Assembly (NCBI GenBank): GCA_963930645.1
Contig: OZ005648.1
Coordinates: forward strand, 274,522,403 to 274,586,402
Source: Salticus scenicus
Taxonomy: Eukaryota > Arthropoda > Arachnida > Araneae > Salticidae
Length of the DNA stretch: 64,000 nucleotides
Reading direction: 5' to 3'
Below are positions 12,491 through 23,460 of this stretch, piece after piece. The notes under the pieces were generated by a model. That model saw only the letters and a list, made by a program, of their open reading frames with translations, was not told the DNA's origin and did not search any database. Position 1 is the stretch's first letter. The number at the start of each line of letters is the position of its first letter. The position numbers and the translations under genes are program-made.

Positions 12491-12751
12491 TTAAGTATAC
12501 AAACATTTTATCCTGATTCACTATTACTAATATAAAGTTTTATTTTTTAACAAATAATAAATATTGTATTTTTTAACAAAATCTATTTACAATACTTGAA
12601 TTGCATTTGCTGCAGTGGCACCATCTCTTGGTAAGAATACTTATTTTTTGAATCAAGAGTATATTGTGTATTTAAAAAATTCTCAAAAGTATTTGTATAT
12701 TATATATTGAGAAATTTCTTTTGAGTATTTATGTACTGTATATAACATTAA

Positions 12752-12924
12752 TTAAGTATATTGCCATATCTGACGGCAGGTTTCGCCAACATTAGAACTG
12801 AATGCTTTGGCCATTTCATGAAAAACCTCAGCCCTTTTATGCAAAGAAACTGTTTCTTTGCAATCAATAACAAAAAGCCTTTCTTTGACATGTGCCAGTA
12901 AGATTTTGTTTTCTTCTCTAGTGA
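12752..12924 (-). pseudogene. Myb/SANT-like domain fragment, possible terminal exon
   Basis: On the minus strand a frame reads TREENKILLAHVKER, then HKRAEVFHEMAKAF, then TCRQIWQ before a TAA stop (12752-12754). The order of a charged first helix with REEN, a second helix with F.EMA.AF and a third with (C)RQIW matches the Myb/SANT-like trihelix fold used by many animal regulators and by PIF/Harbinger partner proteins. A possible splice acceptor (GTTTTAG, intron ending at 12925) would put the first two bases of the exon at 12924-12923. That is the same phase as the two clearer Myb/SANT-like exons at 30934 and 41941. The frame is also open a few codons further upstream to a stop near 12950, so splicing is not required. 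It could be a terminal exon, a relic of a duplicated exon, or a transposon-derived fragment. Confidence 0.45.
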
Positions 12925-13161
12925 CTAAAACTTGCTTGATATTTGTTCACCATTTTTATTAATGAATAACACTATATAGTACAGTAACTGTAAGAAAAAG
13001 ATAGCAAATTGTAAATACAAGTGCAAACCACCATCTTGAATGTGCAATGTTTGATGTGCATACATCGGCCAATCAGCTTGTTACTTTTCAACACAGGCAG
13101 ATCAGCATGGAGAACAGAAATTTGCTACTCAAGTTAATGATGAATAGAACACATTTGGCAC

Positions 13162-13406
13162 AACTATAGTATTTCCCCTCAGCTAGATTTGGCGATTTTT
13201 CTTTGGCGCCGATTTGAACGATAACGATGTCGTTCTGGATTGTTTGCGATATAATATGGCAGCCTGCATGCTATTTATTTTGGATTTATGATTTATAATT
13301 TAGTTTACGATTTTATCATTTATGCTATATGATTTTTAGATTTATGATTTAGCCATAATCGCCAACGAAAAATCGCCAAATCTAGCTGAGGGGAAATACG
13401 ATAGTT
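13162..13406. mobile_element. MITE family B, copy 2 (245 bp)
   Basis: The ends start AACTATAGTATTTCCCCT on the left, with the inverted equivalent on the right. This copy is inverted relative to the one at 11150-11363. The interior contains a run of related ATTTATGATTTA phrases. It is non-coding. Confidence 0.85.
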
Positions 13407-15777
13407 GTTTTACACATTTAACTTACAGTTCAAGTTTATAATCTGGATTTCTCCACTCTGAGTTAAACCTGGAGTGGAGGTTAACGGAGAATTAGCCCAG
13501 CAAAGCCTGAATTAACTTTTTTTTTCAATATCCCGGTAAATTGATTTCGGGTTAGGCAATAAGCAATACACAAAATGGTAATGTTTTGACTACATGTAAA
13601 CCCACATTTTTAGCAGATGAGGGTAAAGGAAAGATCACTCCCACTGTGATGCTAAGCAGAAGAAAGTAAAAAGCATAGTTACAAAAACCTTGTAGGCAAA
13701 AACAAGAACAGAAGCACCTCCATTTTATCTATTAATTTTTAAACAGTTAATTGGGGAGTGAGGATCCACTTCCCCTGTGACTTCTCTTTATTGCCTTACA
13801 ATTCAAATGGTAACATATCACACATGATTCTATTTTACACACTTTTGACTACTAATAATTAATTAAACAAAACAAAGACAGTTAAAATTAATTTTACAAG
13901 TAATAATACATTTTTTTTTTTTTTTAAATAAGTTAACAGATTTAAATGTAAATAATAGAAACAATGAATGTATAAATTTAAAATTTATTGTTTAAACATT
14001 TTACACTTTATATCTGAAACGCTTACAAAAATTTGCATATTGACGTCTAGATAGCAAAAAACATTTTTTTTTTTTTTTTTGGAAATTACTATAATGCTTG
14101 TGAGTACATGAATATACAGTGAGCTTTCTATAAATACGTTTTTACATATATATCATATACATGCCTCATTTTTGCCTTCACAAACCTTGGCATACATTGC
14201 GTAAAAAAAGTTAAATAGTTATAAAACCACACATACACTACATAATGTAAAATTAATCTTGTAAAGTTTTCAGAAAGTACAATGAACTTTTACTTGAACA
14301 CGAATATCTGTTTAAAAAATAAAATAAATAAAGTTAGGCTTTCTCTTTAGTTATTTAATGCATTAGTTTACCATAAAATATGGAAATCTTATAAGGACTA
14401 TCCACTAAGTCATGGCAGTCTGTTTAATGAAAGGAAATAATGAAAAAAAAAAAGTGCTATTTATTTTATACAATCTCAAACACAAGAGATAACATCAATT
14501 GCTTTTAATGATATTATACATAAATCATTATGAATGAAGTGTAGAACATACACTTTAACAAGGAGTCTCGAGAAATATATAGAAATTCTCCATTAATTCT
14601 AACTCTTAGTACATTGCATAGTATTTAAAAATGAAGATTTTTCTAATTGCTGTTCTTCATCAAAGTTTATTTGGAACAAGGCACCAGAACAAATTTAGTT
14701 TTCTAATACTTACGTTTTTGTAAATCTTCTTATAGTGTACTTTTAAGTTTACAAAATAAGGGATACTCTAAACAAATGAAATAACAATAATAAATACTTA
14801 AACCTACAAATTTGTAATTCTAAATTGCTTTTACAAAGCTAAAATTTCATCCTTTTTATTTTAAATACATAAAAGAACCACTAGGTGCAGAACTTGGATA
14901 CTATTGTAAAGCTTTTAATGACAGAAAATAAAATCAGATTTTTTTTTTTCTCCTATTAGTATTATTTATATGATCATATACAATTTCACATTTTTAGCTA
15001 TCTTCAATATAATATATCATACTAGGAGTAAGAAAAAAAAATTTAAACATAAGTAAACTTTGGGGTTAATTTTTTTAAATTTAAGTATTTATGAAAATTG
15101 TTTTAAATGGAATTAAAAAAAAAAAAAAAAAAAATAATGATAATATTGCATAAACTGAATGATCTAATGTGAAATCTGACACATCATGATATACTTACTG
15201 AAATTTAAACAAGATAAATTATGTAGTTTTTACCTAACATACATGACATAAAGAAAAAAAAAAAGGACCATGAAAAAAAAGTAATAAATAATGCATATAT
15301 TACATGACTATGATACATTATAAACACTGAAATAAGTGATAGCACAAAGTTTTAAGAGTAGAAATAACGGGTGAAAATTAGAAGATAATAAATAATTAGA
15401 TGATGAATGAATATACATTTTTCTTTTTATCTTAGAAACAAATATTTAACATCAACAAATTAGAAAGCCAACTGAAACAAATTATCACTTAAAAGTTGAC
15501 TAGATTTTTAGTTTTAGATAATTTTAATATCAAATAAAATTTGTTAAAAATATAACAAAAAAAAAAAAAAATTAAATTAAGCAAAAATGTGCTACAGCAT
15601 TTACTGGTTAAAACGTTTTTGTGCTTTATGATTAACAGCATTTATAAATGTTTTCAACTATGGAATAAAGTTCTATTTAACTCCTTAAGCACCAGACTTT
15701 GATAATTACATGAACACGCAAATGCCATTTGTGGAAATTTTTTCTTCTTTGCAGAATTTTTTTTAACATTATTTATT

Positions 15778-15812
<35 letters not shown>

Positions 15813-17299
15813 CCCCTTACAGTTAGTCTTTATTCTTTTAGAATGCTTTTATGGTTTATTTAAATGCCATCCTTATCATAACAAAACATAACAAGCCAAA
15901 TCCAACTAAATTATTTTGTATGTTTTAAATTGTCAATTCTAAAAAAGAAACACTGCACTAGTTCAAACTGAAATTCCATTGTTGTCGATGAATGATATCA
16001 TAGGAAACACTATGATGTCGTAAGATGAGCAAGGAGATGCTGTGATCAGCAAATTGCAAATGAACTGTGAAAATGAGATCACTGTTATAGAACGTAGTAC
16101 AATAACATATTTACACACTGAAATCATCAGTTGTTCGCCTTGAGCATTAGGAAAGGTTCCTGAATTGTGTTCCTATTGTACAGCTTTTTTTCAAATGAGT
16201 TATCCCAGTTTAATACTGAAAGTAATTTGCCGATTTTACAATGAAGAGTTTCATGAAAAGAACCATTAAACTTATTTAATTTGGAAATATCCCAATGGAA
16301 ATACAACAAATGAAAGGTCTGATAGTCAAAAATCAGTGTTAGTTATATATATATATATTAAAAACTAAACAACAGCAAAAGAAGACTCTTCGTCTTTTAC
16401 TGGAAATTTGATATTGATAGAGATAACTTTATTTTGAAATTTAATCTTTGTAATTTTCGCACATTTTTGCAGAAAATTTTTCATTAAGATTTTGTGTTCA
16501 CAGAAAGTTTTTTATTTTAAGTCTGTTAAGCGCCATGATGTTGAAGCACATGCCATTAATTTTTCCATTTCAAGTACTATGATATCAGTGTGTATATCCT
16601 TATATAAGTCCAGAATGCAATCTTCTGATAATAGATCACTAATTGTTACTGTGACTTGGTTTTATGGACCTTGTTATAGTAATGATTGTTTTCAAAATGC
16701 ACAGATGGATGTTTCATGATTTTTGTTTTTTCACTCTCTTGTTTATTATTTTATGCAGAGGTCATTCTGTTTAGCTATCTTTCATAAATTCCAATTTTTC
16801 TGTTTCAATTTTCTGATTTTTATGTCTGATAAATTGAGTGCGATATAATTATGCTGTAAAATCAAACAGAGATTAAGCTTCTAATTTAATGACAATATTG
16901 TTATGATAAGTCTACTTTTTTGCATGCAGAAATAGACTATAAATAATCAGGCAAGTTCAAATTGAGGAATAAACTTTTATTCAACAAACATTCTTGAAGC
17001 AATCAAATACAACTGTCATTGGTGCCACAAAAATCAAGTAAGCAGTGTTATATGCATCACAGAACAGGAATATCACTTGTTCAGGAATGATAAATCCAAC
17101 TTTGCACAGTATTAAAGAAGGGTGGTTTCAAAAAACCCAGCACTGCAACTAGAGGTCTATTGTACTATTACCAAAAGTTAAAACAAGCTTGTTACTGAAG
17201 CAAAGCTCAGCAGACACCTAATAGAAATATAAAGCTTCCGGGGTTTAATTAAATGCTGACTCAGTATTCAAACTTATAGGCTGAATATGCCTCACATTT
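13407..17299. other. 3.9 kb of AT-rich DNA without recognisable genes
   Basis: The longest unassigned stretch of the window. It carries long A/T homopolymers (for example 13910-13925, 14066-14080, 15115-15134, 15781-15810) and an AT microsatellite near 16344-16357. A 71-codon minus-strand frame ends at 16127 and contains no motif I recognise. The sequence could be intergenic, intronic or a long 3' untranslated region of a minus-strand gene. Nothing in it decides this. Confidence 0.4.
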
Positions 17300-17319
17300 A
17301 CAAAGAATATATGGACAGT

Positions 17320-17830
17320 TGTTTCCTCTATACATAAGCAACGCCTTCAAGTTTAGTCTTCTTTTAATACCCATAAATGTAAGGTGCCCCTTCAAAGCAC
17401 AATGCTCAGTTAAAAGACAAATAACTTTTCTAATGCTATTTTTATTTAGTATAAAAAGTTACTTGTGCTTAACACTAGAATTACCACCATTAAGCTATTC
17501 CGCTTGCCTCTAGCCTTATATATTATGTCAATTCAAGTGCTGCCTTTGCCTAAATAAATCAGTACACCTGATAAGATTGTGAAATTCCAAATCACGGACT
17601 GAACCAACAAAGGAGGAAGCAGAGCCATTTTTTGCCAGACCATCAGCCATCTCTTTACCAGAAATACTAGAATGCTCAGGAATGCAGTACACAGTAACTG
17701 TATTTCTAGCTGCAGGTTGACAAAGCAGATAATGAAATGCAGGAATTAAGTAATTTTGCCCAGTGCCAAAAATGCAGAATATTGCTGAGAAAAAGCACTT
17801 CATGCAAAATCTGTACAGAAACTGAACTGC
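17320..17830 (-). pseudogene. LINE relic: RNase H and C-terminal segment
   Basis: A minus-strand frame at 17528-17803 contains VYCIPEHSSISGKEMADGLA. This is the last RNase H motif (W.P.H..I.GNE.AD.LAK) found in non-LTR retrotransposons that keep an RNase H domain. Further downstream, after stops and in another frame (about 17340-17430), RKVICLLTEHCALKGHL fits the GLLTGHCRL.KHL segment that follows RNase H in I/R1/Jockey-group elements. The N-terminal endonuclease and reverse transcriptase are absent and the remnant is broken by several stops, so it is dead. Clade assignment beyond 'RNase H-bearing LINE' is uncertain. Confidence 0.65.
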
Positions 17831-17869
17831 CTCGGGAAAGAGTCTTGCAGATGATTTGGTTGTTGATTG

Positions 17870-18093
17870 ATTGTACAGTCCAAGGACGATTGACTATGCT
17901 AGAATCTTAGGCCTATAGGTGGAATACCCTCCATGGGGGTCATTCTAAGAGGTCCTAGCCCATATTTATGCAAGTTTTGGAGAAAACCACAGAAAACTCC
18001 GAAAAGCTAGGTCGATGATCATGACCTGAAATTGAACCCAGCACTTCTCATCTACCAGCTTTGAGTGCAGAACCGCTTGGCCGCTGGTGGGCC
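17870..18093 (-). mobile_element. tRNA-derived SINE, copy 1
   Basis: Read on the minus strand it starts GGCCCACCAGCGGCCAAGCG. It carries an A-box-like GGCCAAGCGGTTC and a B-box-like GGGTTCAATTTC, followed by an unrelated body containing TTTTCTCCAAAACTTG and AGGCCTAA. A second copy on the plus strand at 55324-55550 aligns along the whole length. The A-box/B-box spacing and the class II-like GGCCNAGNGG head suggest a Leu- or Ser-type tRNA ancestor. Small open frames over this region are accidental. Confidence 0.8.
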
Positions 18094-18337
18094 TTGCAGA
18101 TGATTTTGATTCAAGATAATTCTGTATCAGAAACCAATAGATCACCCCAAAAATTTTCAGAAACTCTGCTTCTATTAAAGACAGAGCTCCAGATTTTGGC
18201 AACCCAAAATTCATTTTTTGCCAAATTTGTTTTTTAAGTCTAACTTTCATAGAAGTCAATACACTTATTGTTTCCATTGAAATTGTAAATTTTAATTATA
18301 CTTTTTAAGAAAGGATTATATCTATACTTTTAACTTA

Positions 18338-18566
18338 GATAAATTTACCTTATACAATATCCTTTTAAAAAACTTAGCAAATATATTTCGGGTATCTCCA
18401 TACCCATCTTCAGTGCCAAGTGAAAACGTCTGTTCCTCTGAGGTGGTCACTTCATGGTGTTGTGGTGTTCACGGTCTCGCTTCACTTCATTTCTTTTTTT
18501 GTTTTCTTGTAAAAATTGTTGCCACACTGCTGGAATAATGCAGTGCTCCCAGTCATTAACAATCGG
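18338..18566 (-). repeat. Penelope-like element, left inverted arm
   Basis: Inverted copy of 19600-19825, with shared phrases such as CAGTGCTCCCAGTCATTAAC, GAGGTGGTCACTTC/GAAGTGATCACCTC and AACTTAGCAAATATATTTC. Penelope-like elements often carry partial terminal repeats in direct or inverted orientation. Confidence 0.85.
18386..18413 (-). ncRNA. Hammerhead-ribozyme-like core (candidate)
   Basis: On the minus strand the order is CTGAAGA (18407-18413), one extra T, a 5-bp stem GGGTA/TACCC (18401-18405 with 18390-18394) closed by a six-base loop, then GAAA (18386-18389). This is the hammerhead order CUGANGA - stem II - GAAA. Penelope-like elements are known to carry hammerhead motifs in their terminal repeats. 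Against it: the unpaired T before stem II, and I could not define stems I and III or the cleavage site. Confidence 0.4.
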
Positions 18567-18584
18567 CGATATTCACGCCAACAA

Positions 18585-19456
18585 CCTCCTTCTGAATGAA
18601 TCATACTTTATGTTTAACCAAAATATCTACCGTCAAACTTAAGGGGTCCCAATGGGCTCCCCCATTTCGGGCACTATCGCCAAATTAAAATTACATCACC
18701 TCGAAAATTCCGCTAAAAATATTATCAGCAAATGCAAACTTTGGACCCGTTATGTAGACGACATCTTCGCCATTATTCCAAATTCCATTAATCCCGATAA
18801 CATCTTAACTGAATTAAATACTCTTGATAACAAAATTAAATTCACTATGGAAAATGAAACTAATCATACTTTAAATTTTCTAGACATTAAAATTATAAAA
18901 AACCCAAAGAACTCTTTTGATACCACTAGCTACCGTAAACCAACCGCTAATTTAGAAATCATAAATAAAAACTGTAACACCCCCTCTCTCCTATAAATAC
19001 TCTGCTCTCCGCTCTTACATTAACCACGCAATCCTCGTATGTTCCAATAAAAAATTACTCATAGCTGAACTCAACTACATTAAAAAAATTGCACTTAACG
19101 CTAATTACTCTAAAAATCTCGTTGACAACCTTTATAAAAAACGCATTAAAACCTTAAATAGAATTAAGAATGCCCAAAAATCCAAATCCAATTTTACTAC
19201 CTCCATCCTCTTTTGTAACAGTGCTAGCATTAAAATAAAAAACGAAGCTAAAAATCTAAACATAAATATTCCAATCAAATCAAAGAAAAATATTTTTCAA
19301 CATATATGTAATGAAAAAGATACTATCAACTACAAATCCACCACAGGAATCTATAAAATAAATTTTGAACACACCAACGGTAAAAAAGCATGTTATATAG
19401 GTATGACTAAACGCAGGATAAACGATCGCGAAAAAGAACACCGCACCAACTTATAA
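18585..19456 (+). pseudogene. Penelope-like polyprotein: reverse transcriptase end plus GIY-YIG endonuclease
   Basis: From 18585 the frame reads into the RT core: FMFNQNIYRQT, an in-frame stop (TAA 18640-18642), then GVPMGSPISG. This is the Q..G.PMGSP.SP motif of Penelope-like RTs. The catalytic box is WTRYVDDIFAII (about 18741-18776), followed by the thumb-side LNFLDIKI and SYRKPT. A frameshift near 18985-18998 moves the continuation to another frame, where GIYKINFEHTNGKKACYIGM (about 19350-19410) shows the GIY and YIG elements of the endonuclease. Another stop lies at about 19454-19456, and similarity runs on to DWEHCIIPA in the right arm. The product would nick DNA and prime reverse transcription. 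This copy cannot, given the missing N-terminus, two stops and a frameshift. Confidence 0.85.
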
Positions 19457-19599
19457 TATGGTAAATCTTCCACCGCTTTCTCCACCCACAATACTAACCC
19501 TATTAACGTAAACTCCATCAATATTAATAAAATAGCCCCATGCAATAATCACCACTACGCACTAAAACGGGAGGCCATAGAAATAATTACTAACAATCA

Positions 19600-19825
19600 A
19601 GCTGTTAATGACTGGGAGCACTGCATTATTCCAGCAGTGTGACAACAATTTTTACAAGAAAACGAAAAAAGAAATGAAGTGAAGCGAGACCGTGAACACC
19701 ACAACACCACGAAGTGATCACCTCAGAGGAACAGACGTTTTCACTTGGCACTGAAGATGTGTAAAGATACCTGAAATATATTTGCTAAGTTTTTTAAAAG
19801 GATATTGTATAAGGTAAATTTATCT
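19600..19825 (+). repeat. Penelope-like element, right inverted arm
   Basis: Mirror of 18338-18566. Its left part still encodes the element's C-terminal residues (DWEHCIIPA). It contains the second, more decayed copy of the hammerhead-like core: CTGAAGA at 19751-19757 and GAAA at 19773-19776, with a weaker intervening stem. Confidence 0.85.
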
Positions 19826-20792
19826 ATTGTAAATTTTATTTTTTCTGCAATAATACAATAATGGAGGAGATACACTTGGAATTTTTACGTGGATATAAGT
19901 AAAGAGAAATATCTTATTCTTGAATACCTAGATTCTGAAAAAACTTTGTTTTGGAAATAATTTTGATTTTTTTAAAAACATCTTAAAATATCTATATCAC
20001 CTTTTGCTTTGAACAGAGTATACCTTCTATCACTCCTGTGCTCAACAGCGCACTTGTGGCTAGATACTCATTTGTTCCCTGATTTTACGATTTTTTTCTC
20101 TCCTTTTTCCCTTCACTAAATAAGTTTTCCCCAATTGGATGGAATAAAGCCATGCTCTTGGTCATTAACAGTAGAATTACAGGTTAGAATTTCTAGTGTT
20201 TCTCTTTTCAGAGCATAATTGCATGAGTTATAATGGGCTATTTTTTGGGGTGGTTATAGCTATTATTAAGAAGGAGAAAAAAACATTGTACAGCCAGAGA
20301 ACAAGTGAATAACAGCTACAAGTGCACTGAAGATGATTACGAAAGTGGTAGAAAGTATACTCTGCATAAGCCAAAAGGCTATATAAGGATTTTAAGACTA
20401 TTTAAAGATGTGTCACACAGAAAATATAATGCAGCACTAACAGAAAAGCACAGATATTTTACTGCTGGAGAGCTGAAGTTTAAATTACACTTCAAAAAAC
20501 TAGATCATGTACAATATTACAGTAATTAACAGAAGCAAGTGATGTGTATGAACAAGATTTAGAGCCTTTCACTATTAAAGTATATAATTATTGCAAGAGT
20601 TTTTTTTTTTTTTTTTTTTTAAGGGGGGGGGGGGGGTATTGCACATGCAGGGTTAGTTCTGCAGGGATGATTCTGAGCCCCATAGCAAAAGACGCAAGAC
20701 ATACATCAATTTTTTTTTTTTTAGTCTGCAGATTATTTCCAAAACAGTATTATGCAGAAATTTGAAGCCTTTGATTTTGGCAGGTCAGATAG
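19826..20792 (+). other. Unassigned stretch with one unrecognised short frame
   Basis: A plus-strand frame ending at 20529 runs from at least 20284 and reads like ordinary protein (for example YKCTEDDYESGRKYTLHKPK, then EKHRYFTAGELKFKLHFKKL). It has normal amino-acid variety and several charged residues, but no motif I know and no convincing start. It may be a fragment of an old element or exon. Near 20140-20165 the phrase GCTCTTGGTCATTAACAG weakly echoes the Penelope arm. Runs of T (20601-20620) and G (20624-20637) and another T run (20710-20722) follow. Confidence 0.3.
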
Positions 20793-21400
20793 CGATTTTC
20801 AATTCTTCTCCATCCATGGCATAAATGTTAATATTCGTTTTAAACACACTTTATTAAATTCTAGAACCTTTAAGGAAGTAGAATTGTTCAATATCTCTCA
20901 CTCTTGTAATTTTTTGTGACCCCCCCCCACCCTTCCCCCCCACTAACGATCAGTGATCAAAGGGATCATGGAATCCTTGTGATTTCCAATCTTTCTGCAT
21001 CCGCAACATAGATGTCAGTATTCTTTTTACACTTATATAGACTCCAGAATCTATAAAGAAGTACAACTGTTCGATATCTCACTCATGTATTTGTTTACCC
21101 CTCCCCACTAACAATCGCCGATTAAACACTCCACAGAAGTCTTATGATTTCCAATCTTTTTCCATCCACAAAATAAATGTCAATGTTCATTTTAAACTTA
21201 CTTTATTAGATTCTATGATCTATAAAAAGGTAAAATTATTTAACATCTTTCATTCATATAATTTTTTGGGACCCCTCCCCCACCCTTCTTTACCATTTAC
21301 TAACAATTGGTAATGAAACTGTGTAAGTCTTGTGATTTCCAATCTTTCTCAATATGCAGCATAAAAGTCAATATTCTTTTTAAACTTGCTTTCACACATG
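20793..21400. repeat. Degenerate tandem repeat, ~178-bp unit, 3-4 copies
   Basis: The phrase GATTTCCAATCTTT(C/T)T recurs at about 20793 (diverged), 20978, 21147 and 21326, each followed by ATCC...CATA(A/G)A(T/A)GTCA(A/G)TATTC. The units also share CTATAAA(A/G)AAGTA and ACTAACGATC(A/G)-type phrases and a C-rich tract (for example 20921-20940). Unit spacing is 169-185 bp. No coding potential. Confidence 0.8.
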
Positions 21401-22839
21401 AAATTATATTTTATACAAAAAGCCTGCTAAAGAGCTGTTAAAGAAAATACTTCTACTAACTTACTAAGTTACTTAAAAACACAGTTTTAATTCCAGTATC
21501 AGAAGTTTTTTGTGAAAGTTAGGGCTCAGAGAAAGTCAACAAAATGCAATAAAGATGTATAATGATAAACAAACTGTAATTGTTGATAAAAGGAAGTTTG
21601 TACTTCTTAATGTCCCTCCATCTGGTTACACAGGAAATGGAAAATTTTAGAAAGATGTATTAATTACGAAGTCTCTTACTACAAATGAAATATTTTACTA
21701 GAATCAGTATGAACAAAATCATGGACAAAGATATTTCATTTCTTCTTATAATGGGCTATTATTAACATAAATGTGATATGAAGGATAATGGTTAATGCCA
21801 ACTCTTTTCCTACTATATGTAACTAAAATTTTATAACTACAATACTTTGACATATCTAATAGATTAAAAACATTAGATGAATGCGAACTTGCGAAAAAAT
21901 ACACTTATTGAATCTAGTAGCTTTTTTTTTGTAACTTTGTGAAATAATGGTGCAAATTATTTTCTACTGCTTAAATAGCTGTCGCAGATTGACAGAAAAA
22001 ATTCTGCTACTGAGATTCTGAATAAGATAAAATTTTCAGAACAATACATCAAATTTTCTGAAAACACTATTGCGTACAAACATATACATGAAGTTTTCCA
22101 ATATATTATACATCTATATAAAAACATACATGTATAATGCGATTATGTTTTGTTCTGATTTTAATTACGAGTTTATTTCTATGAATTAAAACATTTTTAT
22201 TACATGTTAGAGTCTACTTTCAATAAAATAAAAATATTATTATTTTTTTTTTTACTGAAAATTCTTAAATTCATTGAATTTCCTGAACTCTCTGATCAGA
22301 ACTGCCCCTGTACATAAAAGCATAAGAAGCAATATTTCTTTTCTGATTTTCATCCTACAATGCTTGTTGATTTTGCACAAATATGATTAATACAAATTAT
22401 CAAACATCTCAGTACTGTTTAATAAAAAAAAAAAGACATCCATGAAAGATGTGTAAAATATAATGTAGAAGAAATAATAATAAAAGATTCAAGAAAGATA
22501 TGTGCCAGAAATTCTTCATTTTGCAGTACCAAGCACTTTATATATATCAGGTTATGTAATCAATTTCTTAAAAATTAGATATAATTAGTGATTAGTACTA
22601 GATTAAATAAGCATATCATCATACATTTTTTTTTCAATTACTGTGCTTTACTGTAATGCAACAGTGTGAATAGTTTAGGAATGTTACACATATACTATCT
22701 GTTTATTATTTTCATTACCAGATTACCGTAAGTAATGGTATTTGCTCAAAAAATTCAATTACGAGTTTTCACCTGATTTTTATGTTTTAAGATCTGTTGA
22801 GTCCAAAAAAGTGGTTTTAGGCAATTGGTCAGCATGTGT
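21401..22839. other. AT-rich stretch, nothing recognised
   Basis: About 1.4 kb without gene-like frames, RNA genes or bounded repeats. Homopolymer T/A runs occur at 21925-21933 and 22240-22252. Confidence 0.4.
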
Positions 22840-23460
22840 GTATCTTTGACTATCATATTTTCAAAACTAATAAAGATAGAATGACAAAACTTCAAAATTG
22901 AGACAAGTATGGTGTAAAGACGATTTTTTAATCTCCTGATGAAAATTGGAAAACCAGAAGTGGAATGGTAAGTCAGTATCTCAAAAACAGCTCTAACGAT
23001 TTTCTTCAAAGTTGCAATATAAACACTCTATTAAATGTTCTTTTGTATAAATTAGTGGGTTAGTACAAGAAAATTGATGTAACTCAATTTCAGGTCTTAC
23101 AAGTGCATTCCTTTAAAAACAGCTGTACCTATTTTTTTTCAAACTCACCATATTAACTTCCTTTTAGATATCATTTCGTATGCAATTGTTGTTAGTCAAC
23201 AATTGAATATGCCAAATTTTAGTGAAAGACGTTATCTCAAAAACAGTTCTAATGATTTTCTTGAAAACTGCTACATAAACCCCTTTTAGATATCCTTTCT
23301 CATGTACTATGTGGTTATTACAGGAAATTTAACATTTATGATAAGGTACGTCAGTTTTAGATCTCTGAAATTGGTGTTTCCAAAAATGGCTCAACCGATT
23401 AAAAAAAAAAAAAAAAAATTCACTATGTAAACTTTGTTTTATGTTTTTACACATTTATCA
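22840..23460. repeat. Degenerate tandem repeat, ~135-bp unit, about four copies
   Basis: The phrase ATCTCAAAAACAG(C/T)TCTAA(C/T)G recurs at about 22978 and 23234, with more diverged versions near 23113 (TTAAAAACAGCTGTACC) and 23382 (CCAAAAATGGCTCAACCGAT). Each is followed by a TTTTCTT..AA.CTGC.A.ATAAAC segment and TTAGATATC. Spacings are 121-148 bp. Non-coding. Confidence 0.7.

Larger units (their letters stand above)
18338..19825 (+). mobile_element. Penelope-like retroelement (truncated, inverted ends)
   Basis: The unit consists of two inverted arms (18338-18566 and 19600-19825) around the decayed 3' part of a Penelope-like coding region. The arms match closely; the right arm contains the end of the coding sequence and the left arm is its inverted copy. 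Reverse transcriptase and a GIY-YIG endonuclease, the combination that defines Penelope-like elements, are both recognisable between them. The 5' part of the reverse transcriptase is missing. No clear target duplication was found. Confidence 0.85.

Noticed and set aside
16127..16309. Minus-strand frame with HWDISKLNKFNGSFHETLHC
   Set aside because: Reasonable composition, but no motif, no splice or start signal and no neighbours. Not strong enough to call.
17966..18277. 103-codon minus-strand frame
   Set aside because: It lies over the tRNA-derived SINE and its flank.
20793..21400. CRISPR-like spaced repeat
   Set aside because: The units are long, degenerate and contiguous, with no constant short repeat alternating with unique spacers, and the genome is eukaryotic.
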